64,000 bases of DNA from UBA4660 sp034408895 (GCA_034408895.1 JAWXCI010000024.1:40096-104095), one strand, 5' to 3'. Shown: positions 48,965-59,337, counted from the first letter of the stretch. The notes: generated by a model not told the origin, from the letters alone. Translations and numbers: made by a program.

Positions 48965-50914
48965 TTGATATCCCGGCCAACTATCCAGCGAATTTTCGAC
49001 ACTGCCATCATCGAGGAAGTAGTGGGCGAATTCGTGCGCCTTAAAAAGAGTGGCACATCGTGGAAAGGACTGTCACCTTTTGCCAATGAACGCACGCCAT
49101 CATTTTTTGTGGTTCCGCACAAAGGCATCTACAAAGATTTCAGTTCAGGAAAAGGTGGCAACGTGGTGGACTTCCTCATGGAGCACGAAAAACTTTCGTA
49201 CCCGGAAGCAATGCGATGGCTTGCTGCCAAATACAACATCGAGATTGAGGAAGACGCTCCCAGTGAAGAGCAACTGAAAGAGCGAAGCGAACGTGAACAA
49301 CTTTCTGTGGTCACCGATTTTGCGCACAAGTATTTTCAGGAACAACTGCACGAAAGCGAAGAGGGAAAAGCAATAGGTCTCGCGTATTTCCAGGAGCGGG
49401 GATTTCGTGATGACATCATCAAAAAATTCCAGTTGGGATACAGTCACGATAAATGGGATGCGATGACCCAGGCCGCACTCGAAGGACAATACAGCCTGGA
49501 GTACTTGAAGAAGGTGGGATTAACACGAGAGCGGGATGGCGTGTCGTACGATTTTTTCCGTGGACGGGTGATGTTTCCCATCCACAACATTGGCGGGAAG
49601 GTGATTGCTTTTGGCGGAAGAACACTGAAGGCAGAAAAAGATATTGCGAAGTATTTCAATTCACCCGAAAGCGAACTCTACAATAAGAGCAGTGTGCTCT
49701 ACGGATTGCACCTCGCGAAAAACGCCATCGTGAAATCCGACATGTGTTACCTGGTGGAGGGATACACCGATGTGATTGCGCTTCACCAGGCGGGAGTAGA
49801 GAATGTGGTGGCCTCCAGTGGTACAAGTTTGACGGAAGGACAGATTCGACTTATCAGGCGCTACACCCCCAACATCACGATACTTTATGATGCTGATGCC
49901 GCTGGTATTAAAGCATCGTTTCGCGGAATTGACATGATATTGAAGGAAGGAATGAACGTTCGTGTTCTGTTGTTCCCTGATGGTGATGACCCTGATAGTT
50001 TTTCGCGCAAGCATTCCTCAACGGAAGTGCAGGAATTCCTTGAAAAAAACACGCGCGATTTCATCGCTTTCAAGACATCACTACTATTGGATGAAGTGGG
50101 TAACGACCCGGTGAAACGCGCAGAACTTATTCGGGGAATTGTAGAGAGTATTGCGCTTATTCCGGACGCCATCAAGCGAAGTGTGTACACTCAGGAATGC
50201 TCGCGACTGATGAACATGGGTGAACAAGTGCTTATCACCGAACTCAACAAAGTCATCCGTTCTAATTTTAAAAGGCAGTCGAATGAACAACTGCCGGTGC
50301 TGGATGAAATTCCTGCCGATGGAATTCCCAATACTGAAATTGCAGAACCGGAATTCACCCTGTATCACCAGGAAAAAGATTTGATCCGCTTGCTGCTCGC
50401 TTATGGCGAAAAGCAGATTGAAATTCCTGTGGTCAATGAAGAAGGTGCTGAAGAAAAAGTTGCGGTTTCCGTTGCCGAGTTTTTGATAGGCAGCATACAG
50501 CACGATGAAATTGTTCTGGAGACAACGGTGTACTCACGAATTTTTTCAGAGTATGTCGAGTTTATTTCAAAAACAGAATTCCCGGAAGCACGATACTTCA
50601 CATTACACAATGACCCCGAAATAAGCACCTCTACCACTGACCTCGTTACCTCGCCTTATCACCTCAGTGAAAACTGGACGCATCACCACAGTATTTATCC
50701 TGAAACGGAAGACATGCAGCTGCGCAAAGCAGCGAAGGATTGCATTTATCGCCTGAAACTCCGCAAGGTGATGTCCATGATTCGTGACATCGAAAAGGAG
50801 TTGGAAGAACACCACAAAGACGAGGAAAAGTCGGACCACCTACAGCAAGAAAAAATGATGCTCGACAAAGCGAAGGTGGAGTTGGCGAAATATTTCGGGA
50901 CGGTGGTGGTGTGA
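48965..50914 (+). CDS. dnaG: DNA primase, without zinc ligands
   Basis: About 649 residues, makes RNA primers at the replication fork. The likely start is the TTG at 48965 (ISRPTIQRIFDTAIIEEVVG), where the family normally begins; an upstream ATG at 48872 would add 31 residues over two hairpins. The CHC2 zinc domain keeps its fold sequence (SPFANERTPSF, IYKDFSSGKGGNVVDFL), but all four metal ligands are replaced by Ser, Ala, Asp and Ser. The Toprim core has VEGYTDVIALHQAG and LYDADAAG, so catalysis should be normal. The C-terminal 200 residues are probably the helicase-interaction region. Confidence 0.92.
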   Translation: MISRPTIQRIFDTAIIEEVVGEFVRLKKSGTSWKGLSPFANERTPSFFVVPHKGIYKDFSSGKGGNVVDFLMEHEKLSYPEAMRWLAAKYNIEIEEDAPSEEQLKERSEREQLSVVTDFAHKYFQEQLHESEEGKAIGLAYFQERGFRDDIIKKFQLGYSHDKWDAMTQAALEGQYSLEYLKKVGLTRERDGVSYDFFRGRVMFPIHNIGGKVIAFGGRTLKAEKDIAKYFNSPESELYNKSSVLYGLHLAKNAIVKSDMCYLVEGYTDVIALHQAGVENVVASSGTSLTEGQIRLIRRYTPNITILYDADAAGIKASFRGIDMILKEGMNVRVLLFPDGDDPDSFSRKHSSTEVQEFLEKNTRDFIAFKTSLLLDEVGNDPVKRAELIRGIVESIALIPDAIKRSVYTQECSRLMNMGEQVLITELNKVIRSNFKRQSNEQLPVLDEIPADGIPNTEIAEPEFTLYHQEKDLIRLLLAYGEKQIEIPVVNEEGAEEKVAVSVAEFLIGSIQHDEIVLETTVYSRIFSEYVEFISKTEFPEARYFTLHNDPEISTSTTDLVTSPYHLSENWTHHHSIYPETEDMQLRKAAKDCIYRLKLRKVMSMIRDIEKELEEHHKDEEKSDHLQQEKMMLDKAKVELAKYFGTVVV

Positions 50915-50923
50915 TTTTAAAGA

Positions 50924-50956
50924 ATCCGCCCATTCGGGCAAGTCTCCCTTGCGGAT
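50924..50956. other. Alternative hairpins after dnaG
   Basis: ATCCGC (50924-50929) pairs with GCGGAT (50951-50956), or GCAAG with CTTGC inside it; the two are mutually exclusive. No T tract follows. The rest of the 268-bp gap to 51182 shows nothing further. Confidence 0.3.
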
Positions 50957-51182
50957 AATGTATGCCAATTTCATCTTCTCAAGCTCCTTCGTCATTGGCT
51001 GTTAGTGATAGTGAGGCTCCATATGTGCCCGGCTAAATATCTTAACTGGCCTGATGAAATATTGATTAGCCCGGATAAATAATCAAGACGTTCTGCTGAA
51101 AAATGATTACGTGAGAATGATAAATGAATACAAGTTGAATTCAGCCGGGAAATGAACATGAGGCATAATTAAGCTTCGGAAA

Positions 51183-53030
51183 CTACTGGCAACTTGACCC
51201 GAACTCGCCCATGAAAACCAACATGTCTGCCACATTCACCACACCGTTATAATCAAGATCACCAAGGCATGTAAACGATCCGAAGTTCGCCATGAAGATG
51301 AGCAGGTCTGTTACGTTTACAATGTTGTCATTGTTCATGTCGGCCGGGCAGGAGATATCATTTTCCACTATGCCTGAAGCAACAACAGAGCATGCACCAT
51401 CACTCACCGTCACAGAATAAATTCCATCGCTCAGCGCTGTTGCAGTTGGTGTTGTTTGAAGTTGGCCATCATCCCATTCGTAGGTATATGTGCCAGAAGC
51501 TGTAACCACGGCTGTTGCTGTTCCATCAACAAGTCCACATTCAAAGGACGTAGTGGTGACGGTCACTGAAAAATCACAACCCACATCATCGAACCCAAGT
51601 TTTATCACAAATGCATCGGAACTGAATGCGGTTGAACTCAAAGCAAATGTTCCTGATGTGGGATCGAGATCCACATTGGTTCCGCTGAACAATCCTCCGG
51701 CATGTAGGTTTCCATTGCGGTAGCGAAGTACATTTCCGTAATCGGAATTGGTTGAACCAAGAGAAGACGCCCAAAGGAAATTTCCAGTGTTGTCGAGTTG
51801 CACGAAGAAACAATCACCGACACCATTTGATGCAATCGTTGATGTTCCCCCACCGGGATCAAAATCAACGGTGCCGTCAAACAAACCGGACACATAAACC
51901 GCGTCATCTATTCCACAAGTGATTGCATATGCTGATTGAAGTGTTCCTGCGGGACCAATTGCTTTTGCCCAGATAAAAACTGCGGCAGCATCCAATTTCA
52001 AGACGAAAATATCTCCGTAAAAAATGGTGCTCTCGCCTACAAGATCGAAAACTCCTACACCTGGATTAAAATCTCCGGTGCCGCTAAAATGTCCGGTGAT
52101 GAGCATATTGCCGGAATCATCCAGCGCCATATCATATGCCACATCGGAACCACTTCCGCCAAACATTCCGGCCCAGATAAAAACTCCGTTGCTGTCCCAC
52201 TTCAGAGCGTATGCCTGCGAGTTAAAAGTCCCCGCATTCATCATAAACGAAGTGCCATTCGGATCGAAATCCGTGTTGCCCCAGAAATGGCCGCAGGCAT
52301 AAATGTTTCCCGCATCATCTGTTTCCACATCGTAACACGTTTCACCACTGGCGCTGCCGAATTTTTTTGCCCACAGGTAAATGCCATCAGGGTTGAGTTT
52401 CAGAATAAAATTGTCTTGCGAACCTGTCGGAATAAGATTTTCCGTTGCGAATCCCGGATCAAAATCAACGGTTCCGGTGAACACGCCACTCACCACAGCG
52501 TTGTTGTTCGTGTCCGTGGTAAAACCATCAGGATAATCTTCGCCAGTACTGCCAATGTTTTTTGCCCAAATGAAATTTCCATCGGGAGAATATTTTGCAA
52601 CGAACAAATCAAGATCACCTGCCGACATAATGTCGAAGTTAGAAGGCCCCGGATCGAAATCAACGGTTAGTCGGAAACCACCGGTTACCAATACGTTTCC
52701 TTCTTCATCCAGAGCAATATCTGCGTATCCATCCCACCCCGTTCCACCGATTTTGAACGCCCAGACAAAACTGCCATCCGGAGCATATTTTGCCACGAAG
52801 TGATCCATTACCCCGGAGTTGGAAAGGGTGAAATTACCGGCACCCGGATCAGCATCCATAGTGGTGGACCAGAACCCACCGCACACATAAACATCGCCAG
52901 CTGCATCAATGGCCATCCCGCTTACAAAATCGGAATCGGCACCGCCAAGGCCCATGGCCCATGTAAATTCCTGTGCGCTGATATTGTAATAAATAAGAAC
53001 AGAGAAAAAGAATGAGTAAACTTTTTTCAT
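51183..53030 (-). CDS. Secreted seven-repeat (SBBP-like) beta-propeller with dockerin-like end
   Basis: About 615 residues from the ATG at 53030, which starts a good signal peptide (MKKVYSFFFSVLIYYNISAQ). Seven repeats follow with the pattern D-x-x-GNVYVxGxFxGTxDFDPG, consistent with a seven-bladed propeller. After them come a SprB-type repeat (GTYTYEWDDGQLQTT) and two calcium-loop-like dockerin repeats (DMNNDNIVNVTDLLIFMANF and DLDYNGVVNVADMLVFMGEF). It ends there with no recognised T9SS sorting domain, so how it is retained is unclear. No enzymatic residues are visible. Confidence 0.8.
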   Translation of the reverse strand: MKKVYSFFFSVLIYYNISAQEFTWAMGLGGADSDFVSGMAIDAAGDVYVCGGFWSTTMDADPGAGNFTLSNSGVMDHFVAKYAPDGSFVWAFKIGGTGWDGYADIALDEEGNVLVTGGFRLTVDFDPGPSNFDIMSAGDLDLFVAKYSPDGNFIWAKNIGSTGEDYPDGFTTDTNNNAVVSGVFTGTVDFDPGFATENLIPTGSQDNFILKLNPDGIYLWAKKFGSASGETCYDVETDDAGNIYACGHFWGNTDFDPNGTSFMMNAGTFNSQAYALKWDSNGVFIWAGMFGGSGSDVAYDMALDDSGNMLITGHFSGTGDFNPGVGVFDLVGESTIFYGDIFVLKLDAAAVFIWAKAIGPAGTLQSAYAITCGIDDAVYVSGLFDGTVDFDPGGGTSTIASNGVGDCFFVQLDNTGNFLWASSLGSTNSDYGNVLRYRNGNLHAGGLFSGTNVDLDPTSGTFALSSTAFSSDAFVIKLGFDDVGCDFSVTVTTTSFECGLVDGTATAVVTASGTYTYEWDDGQLQTTPTATALSDGIYSVTVSDGACSVVASGIVENDISCPADMNNDNIVNVTDLLIFMANFGSFTCLGDLDYNGVVNVADMLVFMGEFGSSCQ

Positions 53031-53094
53031 TCGGATTGATTTTGATTGCGTCCTCTTGGCAAAGGTTGGGCCGCAAGAACTATCAAACCACAAA

Positions 53095-54885
53095 TCACGA
53101 ATTAAGTTTCAACACGGCAAGAAATGCTTCCTGTGGAACTTCAACTGAACCCACTTGCCTCATGCGCTTCTTTCCTTCTTTTTGTTTCTCAAGAAGTTTG
53201 CGTTTGCGGGAAATATCTCCACCATAACATTTTGCCGTCACGTCTTTTCGAAGCGCACTCAACGATTCACGCGCTACGATTTTGGCACCGATAGCAGCCT
53301 GCAATGCAATCTCGAATTGCTGCCTCGGTATAAGTTCTTTCAGTTTGATGCAGATTTTCTTTCCAAGCTCAAATGCATGGTCGCGGTGAATGAGTGCTGA
53401 AAGTGCGTCCACCTGGTCGCCATTGAGGAGGATATCCAGCTTCACCAAATCACTTTGCTGGTAACCGATGGGATGGTAATCCAGCGAAGCATATCCTTTT
53501 GAAATTGTTTTCAGGCGATCGTAAAAATCAAAAACAATTTCGGCCAATGGCATTTCGAAAACCAGTTCAACCCTGTCGGTGGTAAGGTAAATCTGGTTTT
53601 TGAGCATCCCTCTTTTTTCGATGCAAAGGGTCATCACCGCACCCACATATTCGCTTTTCGTGATGATGGATGCCTTGATAAAAGGTTCCTCCACGAAATC
53701 AAGTTTGTTGGTTTCGGGAAGCTGAGATGGGTTATGGATTTCCAGTTTCTCACCTTTTACAGTGTGGGCATAATAGGATACGTTCGGAACTGTTGTGATC
53801 ACCGTCATGTTGAACTCGCGCTCCAAACGTTCCTGGATAATTTCCATGTGCAGCATTCCCAAAAACCCGCAGCGAAAACCAAAACCAAGTGCCTGCGAAC
53901 TTTCCGCTTCGAACACAAGGGATGCATCATTGAGTTGGAGTTTTTCCATCGAGTACCGCAACTCTTCAAAATCATCCGTGTCCACCGGGTAAAGTCCCGC
54001 GAACACCATAGGTTTCACTTCCTCGAAACCGCGAACGGGTTCTGTACAAGGATGTGCAACAGTGGTAAGCGTATCGCCCACCATTACTTCACTCGCTGTT
54101 TTTATTCCTGAAATGATATAACCAACATCACCAGCACCTACAAATGGCCTCGGCTTGAGTTCGAGACCGAGAATCCCTACTTCATCGGCTTGGTACTCGC
54201 GCCCGGTCATCAAGAATTTTACCTTGTCTCCCTTGCGTATAGTTCCGTTCATAACCCTGTAGTAAGCAATGATGCCGCGAAAAGAATTGAAAACCGAATC
54301 GAAAACCATGGCCTGGAGAGGTGCCTTGGGATTGCCCTTTGGCGCATGAATCCGATCACAAATCGCGGCAAGGATTTCATCAACACCCATTCCCGTTTTT
54401 CCACTTGCTGCAATAATTTCTTCGCGTTTGCATCCGACCAGATCCACCATCTGGTCTCTCACCACTTCCGGTTCCGCATTCTGCAAATCCATCTTGTTCA
54501 TGATGGGAATTATTTCCAAATCATGATCAAGAGCCAGGTATAAATTGGAAATGGTTTGAGCCTGTATGCCTTGTGTTGCATCCACAATAAGCAGCGCGCC
54601 TTCGCAGGCAGCAATGGCACGCGAAACTTCATAACTGAAATCCACGTGGCCGGGAGTATCAATCAGGTTGAGCACATAATCTTCGCCTTTGTAGTTGTAG
54701 TTCATCTGGATAGCGTGGGCTTTAATAGTGATGCCCTTCTCGCGCTCCAGGTCCATATCATCCAGCGTTTGCGCCACAAGCTTCCTTCCGTCCACTGTTC
54801 CAGTCACTTGCAACAGCCGGTCGGCTAGGGTGCTTTTGCCGTGGTCAATGTGAGCGATGATGCAGAAGTTGCGGATGTTTTTCAT
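53095..54885 (-). CDS. lepA: Elongation factor 4
   Basis: 596 residues, ribosome-associated GTPase that back-translocates or aids ribosome assembly. The GTPase motifs are AHIDHGKST (G1, near residue 10), the REKGITIKAH switch, DTPGHVD (G3) and NKMDL (G4). The C-terminal LepA_C domain is basic and ends in QVGSVEVPQEAFLAVLKLNS. The start at 54885 places G1 at the usual site; the open frame to 54969 adds 28 unconserved residues. A promoter-like box lies 30 bp upstream. The polA stop is 85 bp before the lepA start. Confidence 0.95.
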   Translation of the reverse strand: MKNIRNFCIIAHIDHGKSTLADRLLQVTGTVDGRKLVAQTLDDMDLEREKGITIKAHAIQMNYNYKGEDYVLNLIDTPGHVDFSYEVSRAIAACEGALLIVDATQGIQAQTISNLYLALDHDLEIIPIMNKMDLQNAEPEVVRDQMVDLVGCKREEIIAASGKTGMGVDEILAAICDRIHAPKGNPKAPLQAMVFDSVFNSFRGIIAYYRVMNGTIRKGDKVKFLMTGREYQADEVGILGLELKPRPFVGAGDVGYIISGIKTASEVMVGDTLTTVAHPCTEPVRGFEEVKPMVFAGLYPVDTDDFEELRYSMEKLQLNDASLVFEAESSQALGFGFRCGFLGMLHMEIIQERLEREFNMTVITTVPNVSYYAHTVKGEKLEIHNPSQLPETNKLDFVEEPFIKASIITKSEYVGAVMTLCIEKRGMLKNQIYLTTDRVELVFEMPLAEIVFDFYDRLKTISKGYASLDYHPIGYQQSDLVKLDILLNGDQVDALSALIHRDHAFELGKKICIKLKELIPRQQFEIALQAAIGAKIVARESLSALRKDVTAKCYGGDISRKRKLLEKQKEGKKRMRQVGSVEVPQEAFLAVLKLNS

Positions 54886-54914
54886 GAATAATGCAGGGAA
54901 AATTTTTGCGGGCG

Positions 54915-54922
54915 CGAAAATA
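54915..54922 (-). promoter_or_regulatory. Candidate -7 box before lepA
   Basis: TATTTTCG followed by CGCCCG on the minus strand, 30 bp before the ATG. TTCG variant; no clear -33 TTG. Confidence 0.4.
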
Positions 54923-54970
54923 CGGTGTACTGTTGGGTGACAGGGTTTCAGCTTAGTCGCAATGGTCAAA

Positions 54971-57772
54971 TCAATGCGCCTCCAACCAATTGTTCCCAGT
55001 ATTCATATCCACTACCAGCGGCACTTTCATTTTCACCGCACAGCTCATTTTTTCACGGATGATGGGTTTCAAAATTTCTACTTCTGATTTCAGTACATCG
55101 AACACCAATTCGTCATGCACCTGCATAATCATTTTTGATTTGAACTTATGTTTTTCAAATTCGCGGTGGATGTCAATCATCGCCACCTTAATAATGTCGG
55201 CTGCGCTTCCTTGAATCGGTGCATTAATGGCGTTGCGCTCCGCAAAACCACGAACGACTGCATTGGCCGAGTTGATGTCAGCGAGGTAGCGCCTCCTTCC
55301 CAAAATGGTTTCCACATAACCTTTCTTCCGCGCAGATTCAATGTTCTCTTGCTGATATGATTTCAGTCTTGAAAACTGCGTGAAGTAAGAGTCAATTATC
55401 TGCTTCGCTTCTGCTCTTGGAATTCCCAAACCTTGCGCAAGACCAAATGCTCCCTGCCCGTAAATGATTCCGAAGTTCACTGCTTTCGCTTTGGAACGCA
55501 TGGCTTTGTCCACTTTGTCAATGTCAACACCAAACACTTTCGCAGCAGTGGCTTTATGAATGTCTTCACCGGCAAGAAATGCTTCAATCATGTTTTCATC
55601 GTTGCTCAGTGCAGCAATGATTCGCAATTCCACCTGCGAATAGTCGGCAGAGAGAATGGTGTAATCCGGGTTTCTTGGAACAAATGCTTTGCGTATTTCC
55701 TGTCCGCGCGGTGTGCGCACCGGTATGTTTTGCAGGTTTGGATTGTTGGATGAAAGTCTTCCGGTGGCTGCAATGGTTTGCATGTAATTAGTGTGAACTC
55801 TGTTAGTGTGTTTGTTCACCATTAGCGGCAATGCATCCACATACGTGCTTTTCAATTTGCGCACTTCGCGGAAGTCGAGAATTTTGGAAATGATGGGATG
55901 ATTGTGTTCGTATTTACTCAGCGTAGCTTCATCAGTGCTGTATTGCCCGGTCTTGGTTTTTTTCATGTCGGTAGCGATTTTCATTTTGTCAAACAAAATC
56001 ACACCGAGTTGTTTGGGAGAATCCACATTGAATGTTTCCCCAGCGAGTTCGATAATCTCTCCTTCGAATTTTGAAATGTCCTTGGCCAATTCTTCAGAAT
56101 AGTTTTTCAGGAATGCCTCATCCACATTCACGCCTTCCAATTCCATTTCAGCCAACACGGTAATAAGTGGCAACTCCACTTCATTGAAAAGTTTCCGCAC
56201 TTCGGTTTTATCGAGTTCGGGGTCGAATATGTTTTTGAGTTGAAGAGTGATGTCAGCGTCTTCAGCCGCATAGTCCTTTATCTGTGCAGGTTCCAGGTCA
56301 GCCATCGAACCTTGATTTCCTTTCGCAGTTTTCTTCCCGATAAGAGTTTCGATTGAAACTGGAGTGTAACTCAAATACACTTCTGCAAGAAAATCCATGT
56401 TGTGTTTTCCATCTGGGTTGATGAGGTAATGCGCCACCATGGTGTCGAAAGTTTTGTTTTTCACCACTACACCATACTTCTTCAACATCTTGAAATCGTA
56501 TTTGTAGTTCTGCGCGATGAGTTCTTTTGATGCGTCTTCAAAAACAATTTTGAACTTACTGACGACTTCGTGCGCTGCCTTCTGTTCTTTCGGAACAGCC
56601 AAGTAATAAGCCTCGCCCGGCTTCACCGCGAATGACATCCCGACAAGGATTGCATTGATGGGTTCGATGTCGCTGGTTTCGGTATCGAAGCAAAAGGATT
56701 TTGAGGAAAGAAGTTTTTCCAGCAGTGCATCAATTCCTTTTTCATCATCCACCAACACATAATCGTGCGGCACATCGTTGATGGTTTTCAGATCTTTTTT
56801 CGGAGCAGATTCTTTTGCTGCGGCAGTATCTGCTTCTTCATCAAAGAAAAGTTCGCCTTGTTTGGCTTCAATTGGTTTGCCCGGTTCTTCACCCAACAAT
56901 CTTTTAGCAAGTGTTCGGAATTCAAGTTCCTCGAAAACTTCTTTCAATGCCTGTTTGTTCCATTCCTTCACACGCAGTTTTTCTTCTTCAATTTCGACAG
57001 GCGCATCCAAAAGAATTGTGGCGAGTTTCTTCGAGAGCAATCCCTGCTGAGCAAACTGTTCTACATTTTCTTTTTGTTTGCCTTTCAGTTTATCTGTGTT
57101 TGCAATCAAACCCTCCACACTTCCGAATTCAGCAACAAGTTTGGTAGCGGTTTTTTCACCGATACCCGGAATGCCGGGAATATTGTCCACCGCATCGCCC
57201 ATCATCCCAAGAATATCAATCACTTGTTCCACTCTTTCAATTCCGAATTTTTCCAGGACCTCAGGAACACCCAAAACTTTCGCGGGATTGATTGCAACAG
57301 CTGGGCGATAGACAAAAATGTTTTCTGAAACCAGTTGACCATAGTCCTTGTCACTGGTCATCATGTAAGTAGTAAAGCCTTCCTTCTCTGCCTTCTTCGC
57401 CATTGTTCCTATCACATCGTCAGCTTCGTATTTACTCACCTGATAAACCGGGATATTGAACGCCTCAATAATTTTCAACAAGTACGGAAATGCAATCTTG
57501 ATGTCTTCGGGAGTTTCATCGCGGTTGGCTTTATAGTCTGCATATTCATCTGCGCGAAGTGTGCCATCGTGCGGATCGAAAACCACAGCAATGTGTGTGG
57601 GCTTTTCCTTGTTGAGAATTTCGAGCAGCGTATTGGTGAAGCCGAACATGGTTCCGGTGTTTAGCCCCTTTGTATTGATTCGCGGGTTCTTGATGAAGGC
57701 GTAGTAGGCGCGAAAAACAAGCGCGTAGGCATCAAGCAGGAAAAGTTTTTTGGGGATGTTTTGTGTGAGCAT
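54971..57772 (-). CDS. polA: DNA polymerase I
   Basis: 933 residues with all three domains. The N-terminal 5'-3' exonuclease has FDAYALVFRAYYAF-like start (LFLLDAYALVFRAYYAF) and MTSDKDYGQLV. The 3'-5' exonuclease keeps DTETSD near 350, so proofreading is likely active, unlike in many other PolA proteins. The polymerase has DYSQVELRIIAALS (motif A), RSKAKAVNFGIIYGQG (motif B) and QVHDELVFDV (motif C). An Ala/Glu-rich linker lies near 300-325. It is preceded by an exact TAnnTTTG box. Confidence 0.96.
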   Translation of the reverse strand: MLTQNIPKKLFLLDAYALVFRAYYAFIKNPRINTKGLNTGTMFGFTNTLLEILNKEKPTHIAVVFDPHDGTLRADEYADYKANRDETPEDIKIAFPYLLKIIEAFNIPVYQVSKYEADDVIGTMAKKAEKEGFTTYMMTSDKDYGQLVSENIFVYRPAVAINPAKVLGVPEVLEKFGIERVEQVIDILGMMGDAVDNIPGIPGIGEKTATKLVAEFGSVEGLIANTDKLKGKQKENVEQFAQQGLLSKKLATILLDAPVEIEEEKLRVKEWNKQALKEVFEELEFRTLAKRLLGEEPGKPIEAKQGELFFDEEADTAAAKESAPKKDLKTINDVPHDYVLVDDEKGIDALLEKLLSSKSFCFDTETSDIEPINAILVGMSFAVKPGEAYYLAVPKEQKAAHEVVSKFKIVFEDASKELIAQNYKYDFKMLKKYGVVVKNKTFDTMVAHYLINPDGKHNMDFLAEVYLSYTPVSIETLIGKKTAKGNQGSMADLEPAQIKDYAAEDADITLQLKNIFDPELDKTEVRKLFNEVELPLITVLAEMELEGVNVDEAFLKNYSEELAKDISKFEGEIIELAGETFNVDSPKQLGVILFDKMKIATDMKKTKTGQYSTDEATLSKYEHNHPIISKILDFREVRKLKSTYVDALPLMVNKHTNRVHTNYMQTIAATGRLSSNNPNLQNIPVRTPRGQEIRKAFVPRNPDYTILSADYSQVELRIIAALSNDENMIEAFLAGEDIHKATAAKVFGVDIDKVDKAMRSKAKAVNFGIIYGQGAFGLAQGLGIPRAEAKQIIDSYFTQFSRLKSYQQENIESARKKGYVETILGRRRYLADINSANAVVRGFAERNAINAPIQGSAADIIKVAMIDIHREFEKHKFKSKMIMQVHDELVFDVLKSEVEILKPIIREKMSCAVKMKVPLVVDMNTGNNWLEAH

Positions 57773-57827
57773 AGGTTAGATGATTGTACCTCTTGGGTTT
57801 TTGAACCTATGAGGTCGGTGTTGGTTA

Positions 57828-57835
57828 CAAACGTA
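57828..57835 (-). promoter_or_regulatory. Candidate -7 box before polA
   Basis: TACGTTTG on the minus strand, an exact TAnnTTTG, about 55 bp before the ATG. No TTG at the usual -33 spacing. Confidence 0.4.
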
Positions 57836-57849
57836 ATTGCTTATGAATT

Positions 57850-59337
57850 CTAGTTCTGGTGTCCCGGCCTCAGCAAATCATTCACTGTCTTCACTGGATT
57901 GAATGTGGAAACAGGGACTTCCACAAATACCGAATTCCACAAAGCCATGGAGCCATTCCAGAGTCCGGGCAACTCAAAGACTTTGATCACACGGCCCTCA
58001 TGAAATTTCTCTGACATGAACCCTGTGCTGTGGTCCACAAAGTTTTGTAGGTCGTAATTTTTACCTTCGCGATTTCGGATGGAACAAACAATATCTACCG
58101 GGTTGAAATGTGTTGCACCCGCCAATATTTTCGACTGGAGAACATCATGCAAATCCACCTGCGATTTTTCAATGATTTGTTTTGATATATGTCCGTCCGG
58201 CATTTTTACCCAGAAGGGACCACCTCCTGGTTCACCTTCGTTGCGCACCATTCCGCACACACGCAGTGGCCGGTCCAGTCGCAGTTTTATGTATCGCTTT
58301 AACTCCTCTCGCGACATGCCAAGTGGAAGGCCCGGTTGAAACCATAGTTGGATAAACTCCAGGGCGTTTTCAATAACGCCATCAGAATTGTCTTCGAGTG
58401 CTTCAAGAATCTGATGAATCCCTCCCTTCAATTCAAGGAGCAAACCTGCCAGAATTTTCTTGAAGTAAACGGTTTCTTCCCGTTGCGAGTCGGTGGTCAC
58501 ATTGTCAATGTTCCTGATGTAAATAATGTCGGCCTCCACCGATTGGAGGTTATGGAGCAGCGCACCATGGCCGGCAGGGCGTATCAAGAGTTGCCTATCG
58601 GAGGTGCGGGCAGGATGGTTTCCTTTATCCAGCGCAATCACATCGGACGATGGTTGTTGTTGTGAGTACTGAATTTCAATCGGGTCAAAAGGAAAATTGG
58701 AAAGTTTTTCGTCCAGAAATTTTTTTGTGGTTTCCCAGTGATCAGGCGACAATGTGAAATGGAGCCGGCATATTCCTGATTTTTCTTTACCGTAGTGCAG
58801 CGATTCTGCGATGTGTTCTTCGAAAGCAGTGCGCACGGTGTCGGCATAACGATGAAAAACCACCATGCCTTTGGGGCAGTTGCCATAATTTAATCCTTCT
58901 TCCGCCATGATGAAATCAAAAATTTCCTGCCACCGGTTTTCATTCACCCATTGGGCAATGGATACACCTCGTTTGGTGAGTTTGTGACTCAACTGATCAT
59001 AAAAGGGAAAGTGACGGAAGTGGAGAATAAATTCTTCAGCAACCTCGCTAAGGCTGGCTGGATTGTAGGCAAGCAGATGCCTGAACATTCTGCTGGCCGC
59101 ACCTGATGCCGGAATGAATTTTAATATGGAATTTCCTTTGTGCTGTTGTTCAAATGTACCAAGCAGCCGGTGGCATTCTGAAGCGGAGAGCACCATCACG
59201 CCATCACCGGTTGTGCATGGACGTTCGAGTTTTACTGGTTTAATGCCATAAACCAATGCGTACAGTTGATCCAGTAAACTCTGGGTGCTGATGCCGTGCG
59301 CCTCAAGTTGGGCTATGTCTTCGCGGGTGAATTGCAT
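57850..59337 (-). CDS. DUF4301 family protein
   Basis: 495 residues, soluble, no signal peptide. The region KFIPASGAASRMFRHLL near residue 75 resembles a nucleotide-sugar or phosphate-binding loop, and RPAGHGALLHNLQS near 230 is highly family-like. This large family is widespread in Bacteroidota without an established function. The loop features suggest a nucleotidyltransferase-like fold, but that is inference. It is expressed towards polA from its own region. Confidence 0.85.
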   Translation of the reverse strand: MQFTREDIAQLEAHGISTQSLLDQLYALVYGIKPVKLERPCTTGDGVMVLSASECHRLLGTFEQQHKGNSILKFIPASGAASRMFRHLLAYNPASLSEVAEEFILHFRHFPFYDQLSHKLTKRGVSIAQWVNENRWQEIFDFIMAEEGLNYGNCPKGMVVFHRYADTVRTAFEEHIAESLHYGKEKSGICRLHFTLSPDHWETTKKFLDEKLSNFPFDPIEIQYSQQQPSSDVIALDKGNHPARTSDRQLLIRPAGHGALLHNLQSVEADIIYIRNIDNVTTDSQREETVYFKKILAGLLLELKGGIHQILEALEDNSDGVIENALEFIQLWFQPGLPLGMSREELKRYIKLRLDRPLRVCGMVRNEGEPGGGPFWVKMPDGHISKQIIEKSQVDLHDVLQSKILAGATHFNPVDIVCSIRNREGKNYDLQNFVDHSTGFMSEKFHEGRVIKVFELPGLWNGSMALWNSVFVEVPVSTFNPVKTVNDLLRPGHQN

